Assembly (NCBI GenBank): GCA_047630175.1
Contig: JBLHVI010000046.1
Coordinates: 1-24,269, forward strand
Direction: 5' to 3'
DNA length: 24,269 bases
DNA from: UBA4582 sp047630175
Lineage (GTDB): Bacteria > Pseudomonadota > Gammaproteobacteria > Pseudomonadales > Azotimanducaceae
Under the pieces are notes generated by a model, which ran no database searches, was not told where the DNA came from, and worked only from the letters and a program-made list of their open reading frames with translations. Position numbers and translations under genes: made by a program. Positions 15,083 to 24,100 of the stretch are shown here, piece after piece (positions within the stretch are counted from its first letter, which is position 1; each line of letters begins with the position of its first letter).

Positions 15083-15879
15083 CGCAGTCGTTATGACAAA
15101 AACGATGATAAATATATCGTGGTGTTTAAGCGCAGTCAGCTAACGTGGCGGGCTTACGTTCAAAAAAGTATACATAGGCGCGCAGTATTGCGCGTGCACC
15201 CTTGGTTGTGGCAACACAAGGCAAATACCGCAGTAGATATAAGTGATTTTTGTTTTGATAGCATTGAAAAATGTTCGTGGTTACCGATCGCACCTAAAAT
15301 GCCGCTAGATCATTTTTGGTCCGCTTAACCGTTGGGATTTGATCGCGCGTGAACTGTGCAGAAATCTATACGATGAGTGCCGAGAGTTAAGTGGGGCACA
15401 GGATAAAATAGTGGATCGATCCGTAGGCTATTAGTGAAGCCGGTAAGTCATAGAAAGCGTCCAATTTGCTGACGAAACTATGGGGTGAATAAACATCAAC
15501 GGCGCAAAGTTCATCATTAACGGAAGCAACCCGTAGAAATGGATTTTGCCTTCTCAGCTTCGACCGCCACCGATCGTATGTCGACCCAATTGTCGATTTA
15601 GACAAAACGCGATGCTGTCGACACCCAAGAAAAAACTTGTTCGAATGCCTTATATTCTTCTGGCAATGTTTCGACTATTCATCGACTGGCAACATCAGGC
15701 TCAGCTCCGACAGAACGAACGGCAGATAAGATATTTCTGCGCACTGTCCATACCATGCTGTTGGCTAGGACTACGCGGTACTGGCTGCCGCTAAGTGAAA
15801 TCGATAGAGTTATGGTCTACAGGACAGTTAGTCGGCATAATGACGATCAACTTAGTAAGGTAACGTTAAGGGAGTGGAC
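15083..15879. other. 800-base stretch without a recognisable gene
   Basis: Several open frames of 70-83 codons lie here on both strands, but none has a good start site or resembles a family. A short plus-strand phrase (RELCRNLYDECRELSGAQ, about 15345-15400) looks protein-like and may be debris. The last 20 bases contain the ribosome site of the next gene (AAGGGAG at 15868-15874). Confidence 0.45.
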
Positions 15880-17040
15880 ATGAGCAGGGATTTTGATATT
15901 TTGATTTACGGTGCGACGGGCTTTACGGGCAAGCTGGTTGCAGAATATATGCTAGAACAATACGGCACCAACCTTAATTGGGGGATGGCTGGCCGGTCTA
16001 AAAGTAAGCTGGAAGAAGTCCGCGATGCCATTGGTGCGCCAACGGACACACCACTTGTTGTATGTGATTCCAGCAACGATGATGAAGTTGCAACAATGGT
16101 CGCGCGGACTAAAGTGCTGATCACAACCGTTGGTCCATATCAGCTATATGGCGACAAAGTTATTTCGGCCTGCGCGTATGCGGGTACAGACTATGTCGAC
16201 TTGTGTGGTGAACCTAATTGGATTGCAAAGAACGTCATCGGTCTAAATGACATTGCCGCGAAATCTGGTGCGCGCATCGTATTTTCTTGCGGGTTTGACT
16301 CTATTCCAACAGACCTTGGTGTTTTCTATCTACAGGAACAAGCGAAAGAGCGTCTAGGCCATGTTTTACCCCGTGTTCGCGGACGCGTGCGGGATATGCA
16401 GGGTAGCGCTTCAGGCGGTACGGTTGCATCTGGCGCTGCGACGATGGCAGCGGTTCAGAAAGATCCGTCTATCATGAACCTATTAGTATCACCATTTGCT
16501 CAAACGCCTGGCTTTGAAGGTGCATCGCAGCCAGATGGCAATCAGCCCTACTATGACGATGCAGTGGGAAGTTGGGTCGGTCCCTTTATGATGGCCATGA
16601 TTAATACAAAAGCGGTTCATCGCTCTAACTATCTCATGCAGCACCAATGGGGCGAAGACTTACAATACGATGAAATGATGATGTTGCCAGGCGATCCCGC
16701 ACTGGCGGATAAAGCAGCGGTTGATCCGTTTGCTATGGATCCGAATCTGAAACCAGGTGATGGTCCATCGTTAGAAGAACGTAACGCTGGGTATTATGAC
16801 ATTCTATTCGTTGGTACCAATGATGCTGGTGTAAAGCTAACAGCCTGCGTTAAAGGTGATATGGATCCGGGTTATGGGTCGACGAGTAAAATGCTAGCAG
16901 AAAGCGCCATTTGTTTGTTACTCGACATACCTCAAGATCGTACGCGTGGCGGTTGTTGGACTTCTGCGTCGTCTATGGGCGGTGAGTTGATTAAACGACT
17001 TGAAGCTAAGGCGGGTATTACCTTTACAATAGAGGAGTAG
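15880..17040 (+). CDS. Saccharopine-dehydrogenase-like trans-acting enoyl reductase
   Basis: 386-residue NAD(P)-binding oxidoreductase. The N-terminal Rossmann motif is DILIYGATGFTGKLVAEY, followed by WGMAGRSKSKL, LITTVGPYQLYG, YVDLCGEP and FSCGFDSIPTDLG. This is the pattern of the saccharopine dehydrogenase-like family that includes mycobacterial trans-acting enoyl reductases (Rv2449c type). Those proteins reduce enoyl intermediates in lipid or polyketide synthesis; the substrate here is unknown. The ATG at 15880 is chosen over the in-frame GTG at 15874 because AAGGGAG (15868-15874) is 5 bases upstream of the ATG and overlaps the GTG. No co-oriented neighbour, so probably monocistronic. Confidence 0.92.
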   Translation: MSRDFDILIYGATGFTGKLVAEYMLEQYGTNLNWGMAGRSKSKLEEVRDAIGAPTDTPLVVCDSSNDDEVATMVARTKVLITTVGPYQLYGDKVISACAYAGTDYVDLCGEPNWIAKNVIGLNDIAAKSGARIVFSCGFDSIPTDLGVFYLQEQAKERLGHVLPRVRGRVRDMQGSASGGTVASGAATMAAVQKDPSIMNLLVSPFAQTPGFEGASQPDGNQPYYDDAVGSWVGPFMMAMINTKAVHRSNYLMQHQWGEDLQYDEMMMLPGDPALADKAAVDPFAMDPNLKPGDGPSLEERNAGYYDILFVGTNDAGVKLTACVKGDMDPGYGSTSKMLAESAICLLLDIPQDRTRGGCWTSASSMGGELIKRLEAKAGITFTIEE

Positions 17041-17059
17041 TCGATTTCTGAGATCGACT
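17039..17059. terminator. Weak hairpin after the enoyl reductase gene
   Basis: AGTCGAT (17039-17045) and ATCGACT (17053-17059) pair around a 7-base loop, starting within the stop codon. A second 5-bp stem (GCCGA/TCGGC) follows within 50 bases. There is no proper T-run, so termination is only a possibility. Confidence 0.3.
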
Positions 17060-17185
17060 TACTCTTAGTCGCGCTACTTTTGGCCGACTTGTTACTGATC
17101 GGCAATGAATCGCAGTGTTGTTCACCAATTTTATGGGCAGCGCTGCGGTAAATGCTCATTCGCCGAATGTGGATTAGGTCGCGTA

Positions 17186-17404
17186 CTACAAGCTCTGCGT
17201 CGCTTGCAAGAAAGCGGTAATGGCGAGTATAGAAACACCAATAACAACTGAAAATTTGGGTCCGATGACCATGTCTTCAGCAGAAACTGCGCCGCTATTT
17301 CTTTTCTTTGCTATTTCTAGAAGATGATCAGCTATCGCTTGAATCACTTTGACCGCACGTTTTGGAAATACAATGCAGACAATACCAATACAATATGTAA
17401 TCAT
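17186..17404 (-). CDS. Small membrane protein, two helices, unknown
   Basis: 72 residues from the ATG complementary to 17402-17404. An N-terminal hydrophobic helix (YCIGIVCIVF) leads into an amphipathic charged stretch (AVKVIQAIADHLLEIAKKRN), and a C-terminal helix follows (FSVVIGVSILAITAFL). GGGA lies about 5 bases before the ATG. The composition is that of a real inner-membrane protein, but I do not recognise a family. It faces the convergent enoyl reductase gene. Confidence 0.5.
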   Translation of the reverse strand: MITYCIGIVCIVFPKRAVKVIQAIADHLLEIAKKRNSGAVSAEDMVIGPKFSVVIGVSILAITAFLQATQSL

Positions 17405-17700
17405 TATTCCCAAGGTTAATGGCCTTCAAATTTTATGTGATTATCATTAGTATAGCTGGACTAGCAGTAAACGACACTCCTGAACCTACGTTCCCGACTT
17501 GGTTACTGCATTAGTATTGTTGCTAGTTAGCCTAAGAGCGACAAATCAGTATTCTAGAGCTGCTGCCGAAATTCTGTCACATCCTCAGTGAGCAGTCTTT
17601 TCTGCCGTCATTGATCTGTCTAGGTGCTTCTCTGCTTTCTTCAGTTATATTTCGGTTATTGATGGGGCGTTACGCCAAGTGCCACTGAATGACTCTTTGA
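17405..17700. other. Spacer, probably eroded end of the BNR pseudogene
   Basis: About 296 bases with no gene and no clear signal. The 3' part of the neighbouring BNR remnant on the minus strand may fade into it, but I cannot align it to the family by eye. Confidence 0.35.
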
Positions 17701-18209
17701 CATACTATCTTTTTCCTGGCGATCCCAGTTGTCTCCTTCATCGGTTGAGGCATACACTCCAGGCCCTTTGCCACCTGATCCAGAATAATCCGGCCAGCAC
17801 CGTAATTTCCACATAACAGCATAGCGTTTGTGAGGGTTAGTTGGATCCAGCGTGATATTTGCCGCGCCTGTTTTTTCGTCGATATACAGTATCTTCGTCT
17901 AGTTCTCGCCGCCATGTTCTATCTTGTAGATGCTAAGTTCTTTGTTTGCAGGCTAGAGCGTACCGAGTGTCGTAGCTCAGACGACGTGTGAATTAGTAGG
18001 ATGGCGTGCAATTTGGTTAATGCGCGCAATGCCTTCAAGTCCAATTTTCGTTCCGCTTTTACCGCTGTCTTGTAAGCGGTACATGCGGCCTCCGTAAAAG
18101 GTGAAGTTCGCGTATTACCTTCGCCCGTGCGGGCCTAAATGATGTTTGGGCTATTTTGAATAATAGCTATCGCACCGATTGACACGAAATCTTGTTTATC
18201 AAACAGCGG
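17701..18209 (-). pseudogene. BNR/VPS10-type propeller remnant, second piece
   Basis: Minus-strand translation gives PLFDKQDFVSIGAIAI, SPNII-stop-ARTGEGNTR, a frameshift, GGRMYRLQDSG, KIGLEGIARINQIARHPTN, TLGTL, YIDEKTGAANITLDPTNP and GVYASTDEGDNWDR. These are successive blades of the BNR (sortilin-like) repeat proteins, cousins of the intact gene at the right end of the window. Stops at 18135-18137 (TAG), 17977-17979 (TGA), 17953-17955 (TAG) and 17899-17901 (TAG) each fall where the family has Trp, consistent with TGG mutated by single transitions. The piece begins just where the N-terminal piece at 19595-19810 ends, with an amidase fragment in between. Confidence 0.85.
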
Positions 18210-19402
18210 AGATCAATAACGCCGCTTCATGGTGTGCCATTTACCGTTAAAGAAAATGTTGATTGCATGGGATCTGCGACAACAAATGGTGGGTCCGCAT
18301 TTCCTCAAGCAATGCCTACCCAGGACGCACCGGTCGTAGTGCGTATGAAAGCTGCTGGTGCAATATCTTATACGAGAACTAACTTGCCAGAATTAGGTTT
18401 AAGAATATCGACAGCCAATCCACTAAGGGGTAGAACCCTAAATTCTTGGACGATTGATCGTGCTCGCGGGGGTTCTAATGGTGGTGAAGGTTCGGCTATC
18501 GCAACTGGCATGTCCACGATTAGTTTGGGTAACGATATCGGTGGCTCGCTTCGAAAGCCCGCGTATTGCTACGACACTACTTCCTTGAAACCAACGACAG
18601 GACGTATTCCCCACGCCACGACAATACCACTTCTTGAGCTAGGGATTGCTGCTCAGAGTATGCTGGCAGAAGGACCCATGGGCAAAATTTTGAGGACATT
18701 AAGCTCGCCTATTCGATACTAGCCGGTCGAGATTTACGGGACAAAAACTCTGTAGATGTTCCTCTATCGGGCGCGGCGGTGACAAATAGACAAGTTGCTC
18801 TAGTCACTGAAATGCCTAGTAGAAATGCCAAAACGCCATATCGATGCCATTAAGGAAGCGGATGAAGCACTTGCAGATGCTGGTTGGCAAGTAGAGGAGG
18901 TGGAGGCACCTGCGCTAGAACGTGTTTGTGAACTATGGTCTTAGCTTCTTGCCGGAGGTCTGCAACCTGATATTGATAGGCAAGTTAGGCTGATTTCAGA
19001 AAAACCAACAGCAATGTTAAGGCAGCTAATTGCTGAGTATCATCCATCAACAATGCCAATCACCCAACGTCATGTGAACGCTGGCGTTTAAGCGGCTTAT
19101 GGGCAGAATTTTTTAATCGCTATCCAGTGGTCATCGGTCCTACCTAGACAAATATTGCATTGTTGCACGACGCTGATCTAGCTTCGGATGGATCTGAGGT
19201 GGCAACCAATATCCTTGGCTTTATCACGCCTGGGTATTTCTTGGGTCTGCCATCTACCTGTTTACCAACAGGTATTGCTGATGACTTACCCGCGGGGGTT
19301 CAAATATACGCGGACAAATGGCGTGAAGATATGTGTCTTGAGGGTGCGGCAATAATCGAAAAAACACTGAGGCGCATTACACGAATTGATCCACCCTTTT
19401 AG
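18210..19402 (+). pseudogene. Amidase-signature enzyme, N-terminally truncated and decayed
   Basis: Starting at PLHGVPFTVKENVD (about 18222, with the catalytic Lys), the frame gives TQDAPVVVRMKAAGAI, RTNLPELGLRIST, GGSNGGEGSAIATGM and LGNDIGGSLRKPA (nucleophile Ser). The second Ser of the usual GGSSGGE, the cis-Ser of the Ser-Ser-Lys triad, is Asn. After a frameshift near 18690 come YSILAGRDLRD and VALVTEMPS. A further shift gives HIDAIKEADEALADAGWQVEEV, ending at a TAG after ELWS. Then LLAGGLQPDIDRQVRLI, then FFNRYPVVIGPT with TAG (19145-19147) at a Trp position, and GFITPGYFLGLPSTCLPTGI to the natural-looking stop at 19402. The first 80-90 residues of an amidase are absent because the sequence joins BNR DNA at about 18210-18222. 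Amidases hydrolyse carboxamides; this one is dead. Confidence 0.88.
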
Positions 19403-19594
19403 ATTAAGCTTGATTCATTATCTACCCCGGGAGTCAACCCAGAGCAGATGATTTTAGGGCTATTTTCATTCAGGTTTTAAGGTCGACAGTAATCCCTATC
19501 GACTTCTATATAGCGTGTCATCAAGTTGCGACAAATCTCACTAGCTGAGGCTTCTTCAGAAAGCACAGACCTTGATGTATAGAGTTAACGCGAG
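19403..19594. other. Spacer between amidase end and BNR N-terminal piece
   Basis: No recognised gene. On the minus strand a 29-codon phrase (VLSEEASASEICRN...) ends at a TAA near 19480 and looks protein-like, but has no known relatives to me. This stretch is the right-hand part of whatever entered the BNR gene. Confidence 0.35.
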
Positions 19595-19810
19595 TTAGAC
19601 CTGCGTCCATGGCTTTCCACAAGCCCAGGTTGCCGTGCCCGCATAAATGAAACTGGGACCTGAGATGACAGCCTCGCGGTGGGCTATCTTTCCACTGGTC
19701 GCAGCCGGCCCAATGGCTCGAGCTTCCATTTCTTTGACTAGACTTGTGTCAATGTCAGCGTTTGCAAGGTTGCCAATCAAGCTCAGTGCGGCGATAAATG
19801 TCATTCGCAT
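19595..19810 (-). pseudogene. BNR/VPS10-type propeller remnant, N-terminal piece
   Basis: It starts with a signal peptide (MRMTFIAALSLIGNLANA, then D), followed by MEARAIGPAATSGKIA, AVISGPSFIYAGTAT and, after a small shift, LWKAMDAGLT. This is the usual opening of exported BNR propeller proteins: signal, an IGPA..SGRI phrase, then a VWKS.DGG.TW blade. The reading is lost after that, but the expected continuation (PLFDKQD...) is found 1.4 kb away at 18209. The gene was once a periplasmic or surface propeller protein of the same superfamily as the one at 21163-24269. Confidence 0.8.
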
Positions 19811-19886
19811 CGTATTGGTCTGGCTGGACTTTCCTATTTGCTACTTCTTTAAAGGACAGACACCATTCGCTATTTACATGCGGTTT

Positions 19887-20462
19887 TTAGATAGCGCTCT
19901 CGGGTAGGGTTCCAGGTATTAGCTCAGGCTGTGATGTTTTGCTGAGCATTTTTTGTTTGTGTTTGCGGCGCACAATGAGCGTTTTGAAGAACAGATACAT
20001 GCCTGAAATCCATAGCCAAAACAAAATAATTGCGGCAGGCAAAAAGATATAGAGCTTCGTGCTATCGGAAAAAAAGCTGCCATCATGGATCGATTCAATG
20101 ATGTCTGAACGCCGGTAATTTACGGCAAGCACAGTGCCACTGCGCTGATCCAATTGCACCTCCCAGTCATTTTTGCTTCTTACCTTTATAACGCCTTTGC
20201 TGGGCTGTACATCGAGCCGTTCTATGTCACGCCATTCGGTAATGTTTGCTTCAGGAATGGTTTTGCTGATGTCAAGAATCTCATCAAAGGTTAGTTGCGG
20301 ACTTCTGCTTTCAGTGCTGATGGTCGTTGGCTGAATCCAGGCGAATTGTTTTTTTACCTGTAACAGTAAGCCAGTGCTCAGCACGACAACAATCGGTAGT
20401 GCACACAGCAAGGCACCCCAATAGTGGGTCTTTCGATGAAATTTTTGCCACTTTATTTTCAT
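19887..20462 (-). CDS. PepSY-associated transmembrane protein
   Basis: 191 residues. An N-terminal RKTHYWGALLCALP leads into a membrane helix (about 15-36). A periplasmic PepSY-like domain follows with WEVQLDQRSGTVLAVNY, then the motif SIHDGSF and a second helix (about 136-160, FLPAAIILFWLWISGMYLFF), then a basic cytoplasmic tail. This is the short PepSY_TM type often found near TonB-dependent receptors and iron or flavin reductase functions; its biochemical role is unsettled. The ATG start is complementary to 20460-20462. It is not adjacent to a receptor here. The family call is good. Confidence 0.88.
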   Translation of the reverse strand: MKIKWQKFHRKTHYWGALLCALPIVVVLSTGLLLQVKKQFAWIQPTTISTESRSPQLTFDEILDISKTIPEANITEWRDIERLDVQPSKGVIKVRSKNDWEVQLDQRSGTVLAVNYRRSDIIESIHDGSFFSDSTKLYIFLPAAIILFWLWISGMYLFFKTLIVRRKHKQKMLSKTSQPELIPGTLPESAI

Positions 20463-20507
20463 GAGCGACGAGCGATGCTATTGGAAAGAAGGCAAACCTT
20501 AGCAATA

Positions 20508-20600
20508 TTACGCCTCGTTAGTAAGTGCTAGTAGGTGCGGTGCTGGGACGGGAATGATAGCAATGGTGACATACTTGATAGGTTTTTGATCGGGTGTCAT
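20508..20600 (-). CDS. Possible 30-residue ORF upstream of PepSY protein
   Basis: An ATG with AGGA about 9 bases upstream opens a 30-codon frame (MTPDQKPIKYVTIAIIPVPA...) ending 45 bases before the PepSY start. It could be a leader, a small protein or the head of a lost gene. No family is recognised. Confidence 0.2.
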   Translation of the reverse strand: MTPDQKPIKYVTIAIIPVPAPHLLALTNEA

Positions 20601-20695
20601 GCGTGAATTTCCTACATCGCAGTCAGGGTTGCTCGTCGTTTGCAATGCTGGCTGTGATGAGGAAGATTACGCCTGTTTCAATGGTGGTGACTGTT

Positions 20696-21115
20696 TCAGC
20701 CGGTGACGACCTTCCGCGCTCCGGCGATGCCGTTACGGTAGATGCCCTCGATTATCGGCATGACATCTGCCTCAGGCAGGCCCCTAGGTTCGAAGTTGCC
20801 AATCCATTCGACCCGGCAACCTTGCGGGCCTAAATCCGTGATCTGCAGGTTTGAGGTGTAGCCACTGACAGGCAGTACACAGTCGTCGTTGGTTATGCAG
20901 TAGGCGAAATGCATAGCTATCGGGTCATGGGCCTCTAACCGTTCCACTATTAGCCCTCCGCCAAGGGAGATGCTGCGTACCATGCCGACACCCTCGCCGT
21001 CGTATTCCACTGCGGTGATGGGGCCGCCGATCTGTACGCCGGCGAAGTCGCCCAGTATGGCAAAGACATCAGCCGCTGGTCCTGCGACGTCCTCTGTAAC
21101 GTTAACAATAGTCAT
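20696..21115 (-). CDS. SRPBCC-fold protein (START/polyketide cyclase-like)
   Basis: 139 residues of the SRPBCC helix-grip superfamily. The opening strand and helix carry ADVFAILGDFAGVQ, then GEGVGMVRSISLGGGLIVERLEAHD, a central sheet, and a long C-terminal helix (MPIIEGIYRNGIAGAR). Such proteins bind hydrophobic ligands in a cavity; the ligand is unknown. An AGGAGAGAACC ribosome site lies directly before the ATG. It follows the large BNR gene by 47 bases on the same strand, so it is probably expressed with it. Cytoplasmic, no signal peptide. Confidence 0.88.
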   Translation of the reverse strand: MTIVNVTEDVAGPAADVFAILGDFAGVQIGGPITAVEYDGEGVGMVRSISLGGGLIVERLEAHDPIAMHFAYCITNDDCVLPVSGYTSNLQITDLGPQGCRVEWIGNFEPRGLPEADVMPIIEGIYRNGIAGARKVVTG

Positions 21116-21129
21116 GGTTCTCTCCTGAT

Positions 21130-21149
21130 GTTGTGTTGTGTTGTGTTGG
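21130..21149. repeat. TTGTG pentanucleotide repeat between BNR and SRPBCC genes
   Basis: Three full and one partial TTGTG units (21131-21148), flanked by T homopolymers, fill the short spacer. On the coding (minus) strand this is a CACAA tract after the BNR stop and upstream of the SRPBCC ribosome site. It is prone to slippage, but outside the ribosome-site-to-start distance. Confidence 0.65.
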
Positions 21150-21162
21150 TTTTTTTGGCTTT

Positions 21163-24100
21163 TTACTTAGTGTCGCTTTCCTTTGTATTTAGCGCAGGTA
21201 GTACGAGCAGACTGAGCCCGAGGCTACCGACCTTTGCTTGCAGTGCTGGCAGATCCTTCATCCACAGAGTGGCAAGATCATTAAGGTGCGCCTCAATGGT
21301 GGCCGTTAGCTCCGCTTTGACCTCATGCGCTTGGTCTGTTGGTTTTGCATCACCGGCGGCGACACTGCGCATGAGGCTAGTTAACTTGTTGTTGAGGCGA
21401 ATCGGATAGTTCAGCGGGTCCTGTTGGCTTTCGTTCTTAGTCTGATAGAGCGCTTCCTCGATCTTCGTCATAGCGCTAAGCAGTGTGTTGATCGTCTCAT
21501 CGAGGTTCTCACCCTCTGCAGTTGATTCTTTGCTAGAGGCTAGGCGTGTCTGCAGTCTTTCTAACTGCTCGCGCATGGCGCGGATGCGGGTGATCTCTGC
21601 GTGAGTTTGAGACAGCAGATCGCGAGCTTGAACAACGAAAGTGAATTGCGCCTTGTAATCGTCCAAGGTTGAGTTTGAGCGGGGGTCTTGCTGCACATCA
21701 AAATTGACTTCTTGTGTCACGTCGCCAACCTTTAGGCGCGCACGGTAGCGACCTGGAACTGCGCGGGGACCTGCTTTCATGTCAGCCCACATGATCAGAT
21801 CGTCGAAACGTGTCATGCCCGGATAGCGTAGATCCCAGACATGCTGATTTAGGCCAATGTCGGTAGGTAGCACTCGCGTCTCCGGTGGGTCATTTGGGCC
21901 TGCAGCTTCATCTTCTTTCTCAACCGGGGTCTGAGTCCAGGTCCAGATCGGCGTCTCAGAGTCTGCTTCGAACACGGATAGCTCGACCGTCGTGTCGGCG
22001 TCAGGCTCTGCGTCAAGGGCATAATAGATGACGACACCGGTATGCGGATTAGTGCCCGCGGCACCCGGGTTCTCGGCACGACCACCGGCAGACAAGCGAT
22101 AGGTGAGCCCCGGTGTGTATAGCTTCGTGCCTTGGGCGGCAGGATCTAGCTGCCTTAGCACGGCAAGATCGTCCAGTATCCAATAGCCACGGCCTTGGGT
22201 TGCCGCGATAAGGTCGTCGCCCTTGATGGCCAGATCAGTGATCGGCACCACCGGCAGATCGAGTTGCAGTGAGGTCCAACTGCGCCCGTCGTCCAGTGAG
22301 TGATAAAGGCCGCGTTCTGTGCCCGCGAACAACAGTCCGCGGCGTACAGGATCTGCGCGTACGACACGGGTGAACTCATTGTCTGGAATGCCGCGATTGA
22401 TTCGCGTCCAGCTGCGTCCCCAATTGCTGGTTTTGTACAAATAGGGTGTGAAGTCGTCAGATTTGTAGCGAGTCGCGGCGAGATAAGCGCCGCCGGGTTC
22501 GAAGGGATCGATCTCGATGCTATTGATCTGTGCCCACTCGGGTAGTCGCTTGGGCGTCACGTCAATCCAGTTCGTGCCGCCATCGCGGGTTAGGTTTACA
22601 CGGCCGTCGTCGGAACCGGCCCAAATGACACCGGCCTCATGTTGCGATTCTGCCAGTGCAAAAATGGTTCCATAGTACTCGATGCTCGTGTTGTCACGAG
22701 TGATGGGTCCACCGGAGGGGCCCATACGGCTTTTGTCGTTGCGTGTTAGATCAGGGCTGATGGCGGTCCAGCTCTGGCCTAGGTCGTCACTGCGGAAGAG
22801 CTTTTCAGCGGCGACGAACAGGCGGTCCGAGTTATGTGTGGAGAAAGCAATGGGGTAGTTCCACTGGAATCGGTGGCGAATGTCTGCTGCGGCCCAGCCC
22901 ATGGGGTTGTCTGGCCAGACGTCTATGCCACGCTGCAGCCCCGTACGATGATCAATAACACGCAGAAAGCCGCCGTAGGAACCGCCCACGACGATGTCTG
23001 GATCGTCTGGTTTAGCGACGATGTGACCACTCTCGCCGCCTGCTGTGGGTTCCCAGTCGCGGCGGCCGATGACATTACCGGTAGCGGATCGGGAGCGGAT
23101 GCGCACGGCTGAATTGTCCTGTTGGCCACCGAGTAGGCGATACGGGAAGGCGTTGTCTGTTGACACACGGTACATCTGCGCTGTGGGCTGGTTGCTCTGC
23201 GTTGACCAAGTCTTACCGCGATCGACAGAGACGTTGACGCCGCCGTCGTTGGCCTCAATCATGCGCAGAGGATCGTGCGGGTCGATCCACAGATCATGAT
23301 TGTCGCTGTGCGGGGTGTCGATTTGTGTAAAGCGCTTGCCGCCGTCCTTTGAATAATGGAAACGCACATTCAAGACGTACAGCGATTCCTCGTCGACGGG
23401 ATCTGCGTAGATGCGGGTGTAGTACCAGGCGCGCTGGCGTAGGTTACGATCTTCGTTGACTCGAACCCAGGTTTCGCCGCCATCTTTTGACCTTAGCAGG
23501 CCGCCCTCGTCAGCTTCGACCATGGCGTAGACGTTTTTGTTGTTGGTGGGGGACACAGCAATACCGATGATACCGAGCGGCGCCTCGGGAAATCCGTCGT
23601 TGTCGCTGAGCAGGGCCCAGGTGTCGCCACCGTCGACGCTCTTGTAGAGTCCTGAGCCTTCACCGCCACTTTCGAGGCTGTAGGGCGTTCGTTTAATGTT
23701 CCAAAAGCTTGCGTAAAGGATGCGCGGGTTAGTCGGATCTAACACAAGATCGACAGCACCGACGCGATCGTTAACGAACAGCACTTGCTCCCAAGAATCA
23801 CCACCGTCTTTCGATCGAAAAACGCCGCGCTCTTTGTTCGGTCCGAACAGGTGTCCCATAACTGCCGCGTAGACGAGTTCTGGATCTCGTGGATGGATGC
23901 GAATCCGTGAGATGTGCTGAGAGTCTTGAAGACCGATGCGCGTCCAGCTGGTGCCCGCGTCGGTGGAGCGCCATGCGCCATCGCCGGGTGAAACGTTACC
24001 GCGGATGGTCTTCTCGCCGAGACCTACATAAACAACGTTAGCATCCCACTCAGATATGGCTACGGCGCCGACAGAGCCGCCGAAATAGCCGTCCGATACA

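Noticed and set aside
15077..15794. Three open frames of 72-83 codons as small genes
   Set aside because: No convincing starts, no ribosome sites, overlap on opposite strands, and no family similarity.
17670..17915. An 81-codon minus-strand frame as a gene
   Set aside because: It is the wrong frame of the BNR pseudogene; the neighbouring frame gives the family words YIDEKTGAANI and STDEGDNW.
17899..18137. Stop codon reassignment (UGA or UAG as Trp) instead of pseudogenes
   Set aside because: Both TAG and TGA occur at Trp sites, frameshifts are also present, and intact genes nearby use TGG normally and end at ordinary stops.
18210..19597. The nested amidase segment as an insertion sequence or cassette
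   Set aside because: No transposase, no terminal inverted repeats and no attC-like structure seen; the TAACGC pair at the edges is too short to prove transposition.
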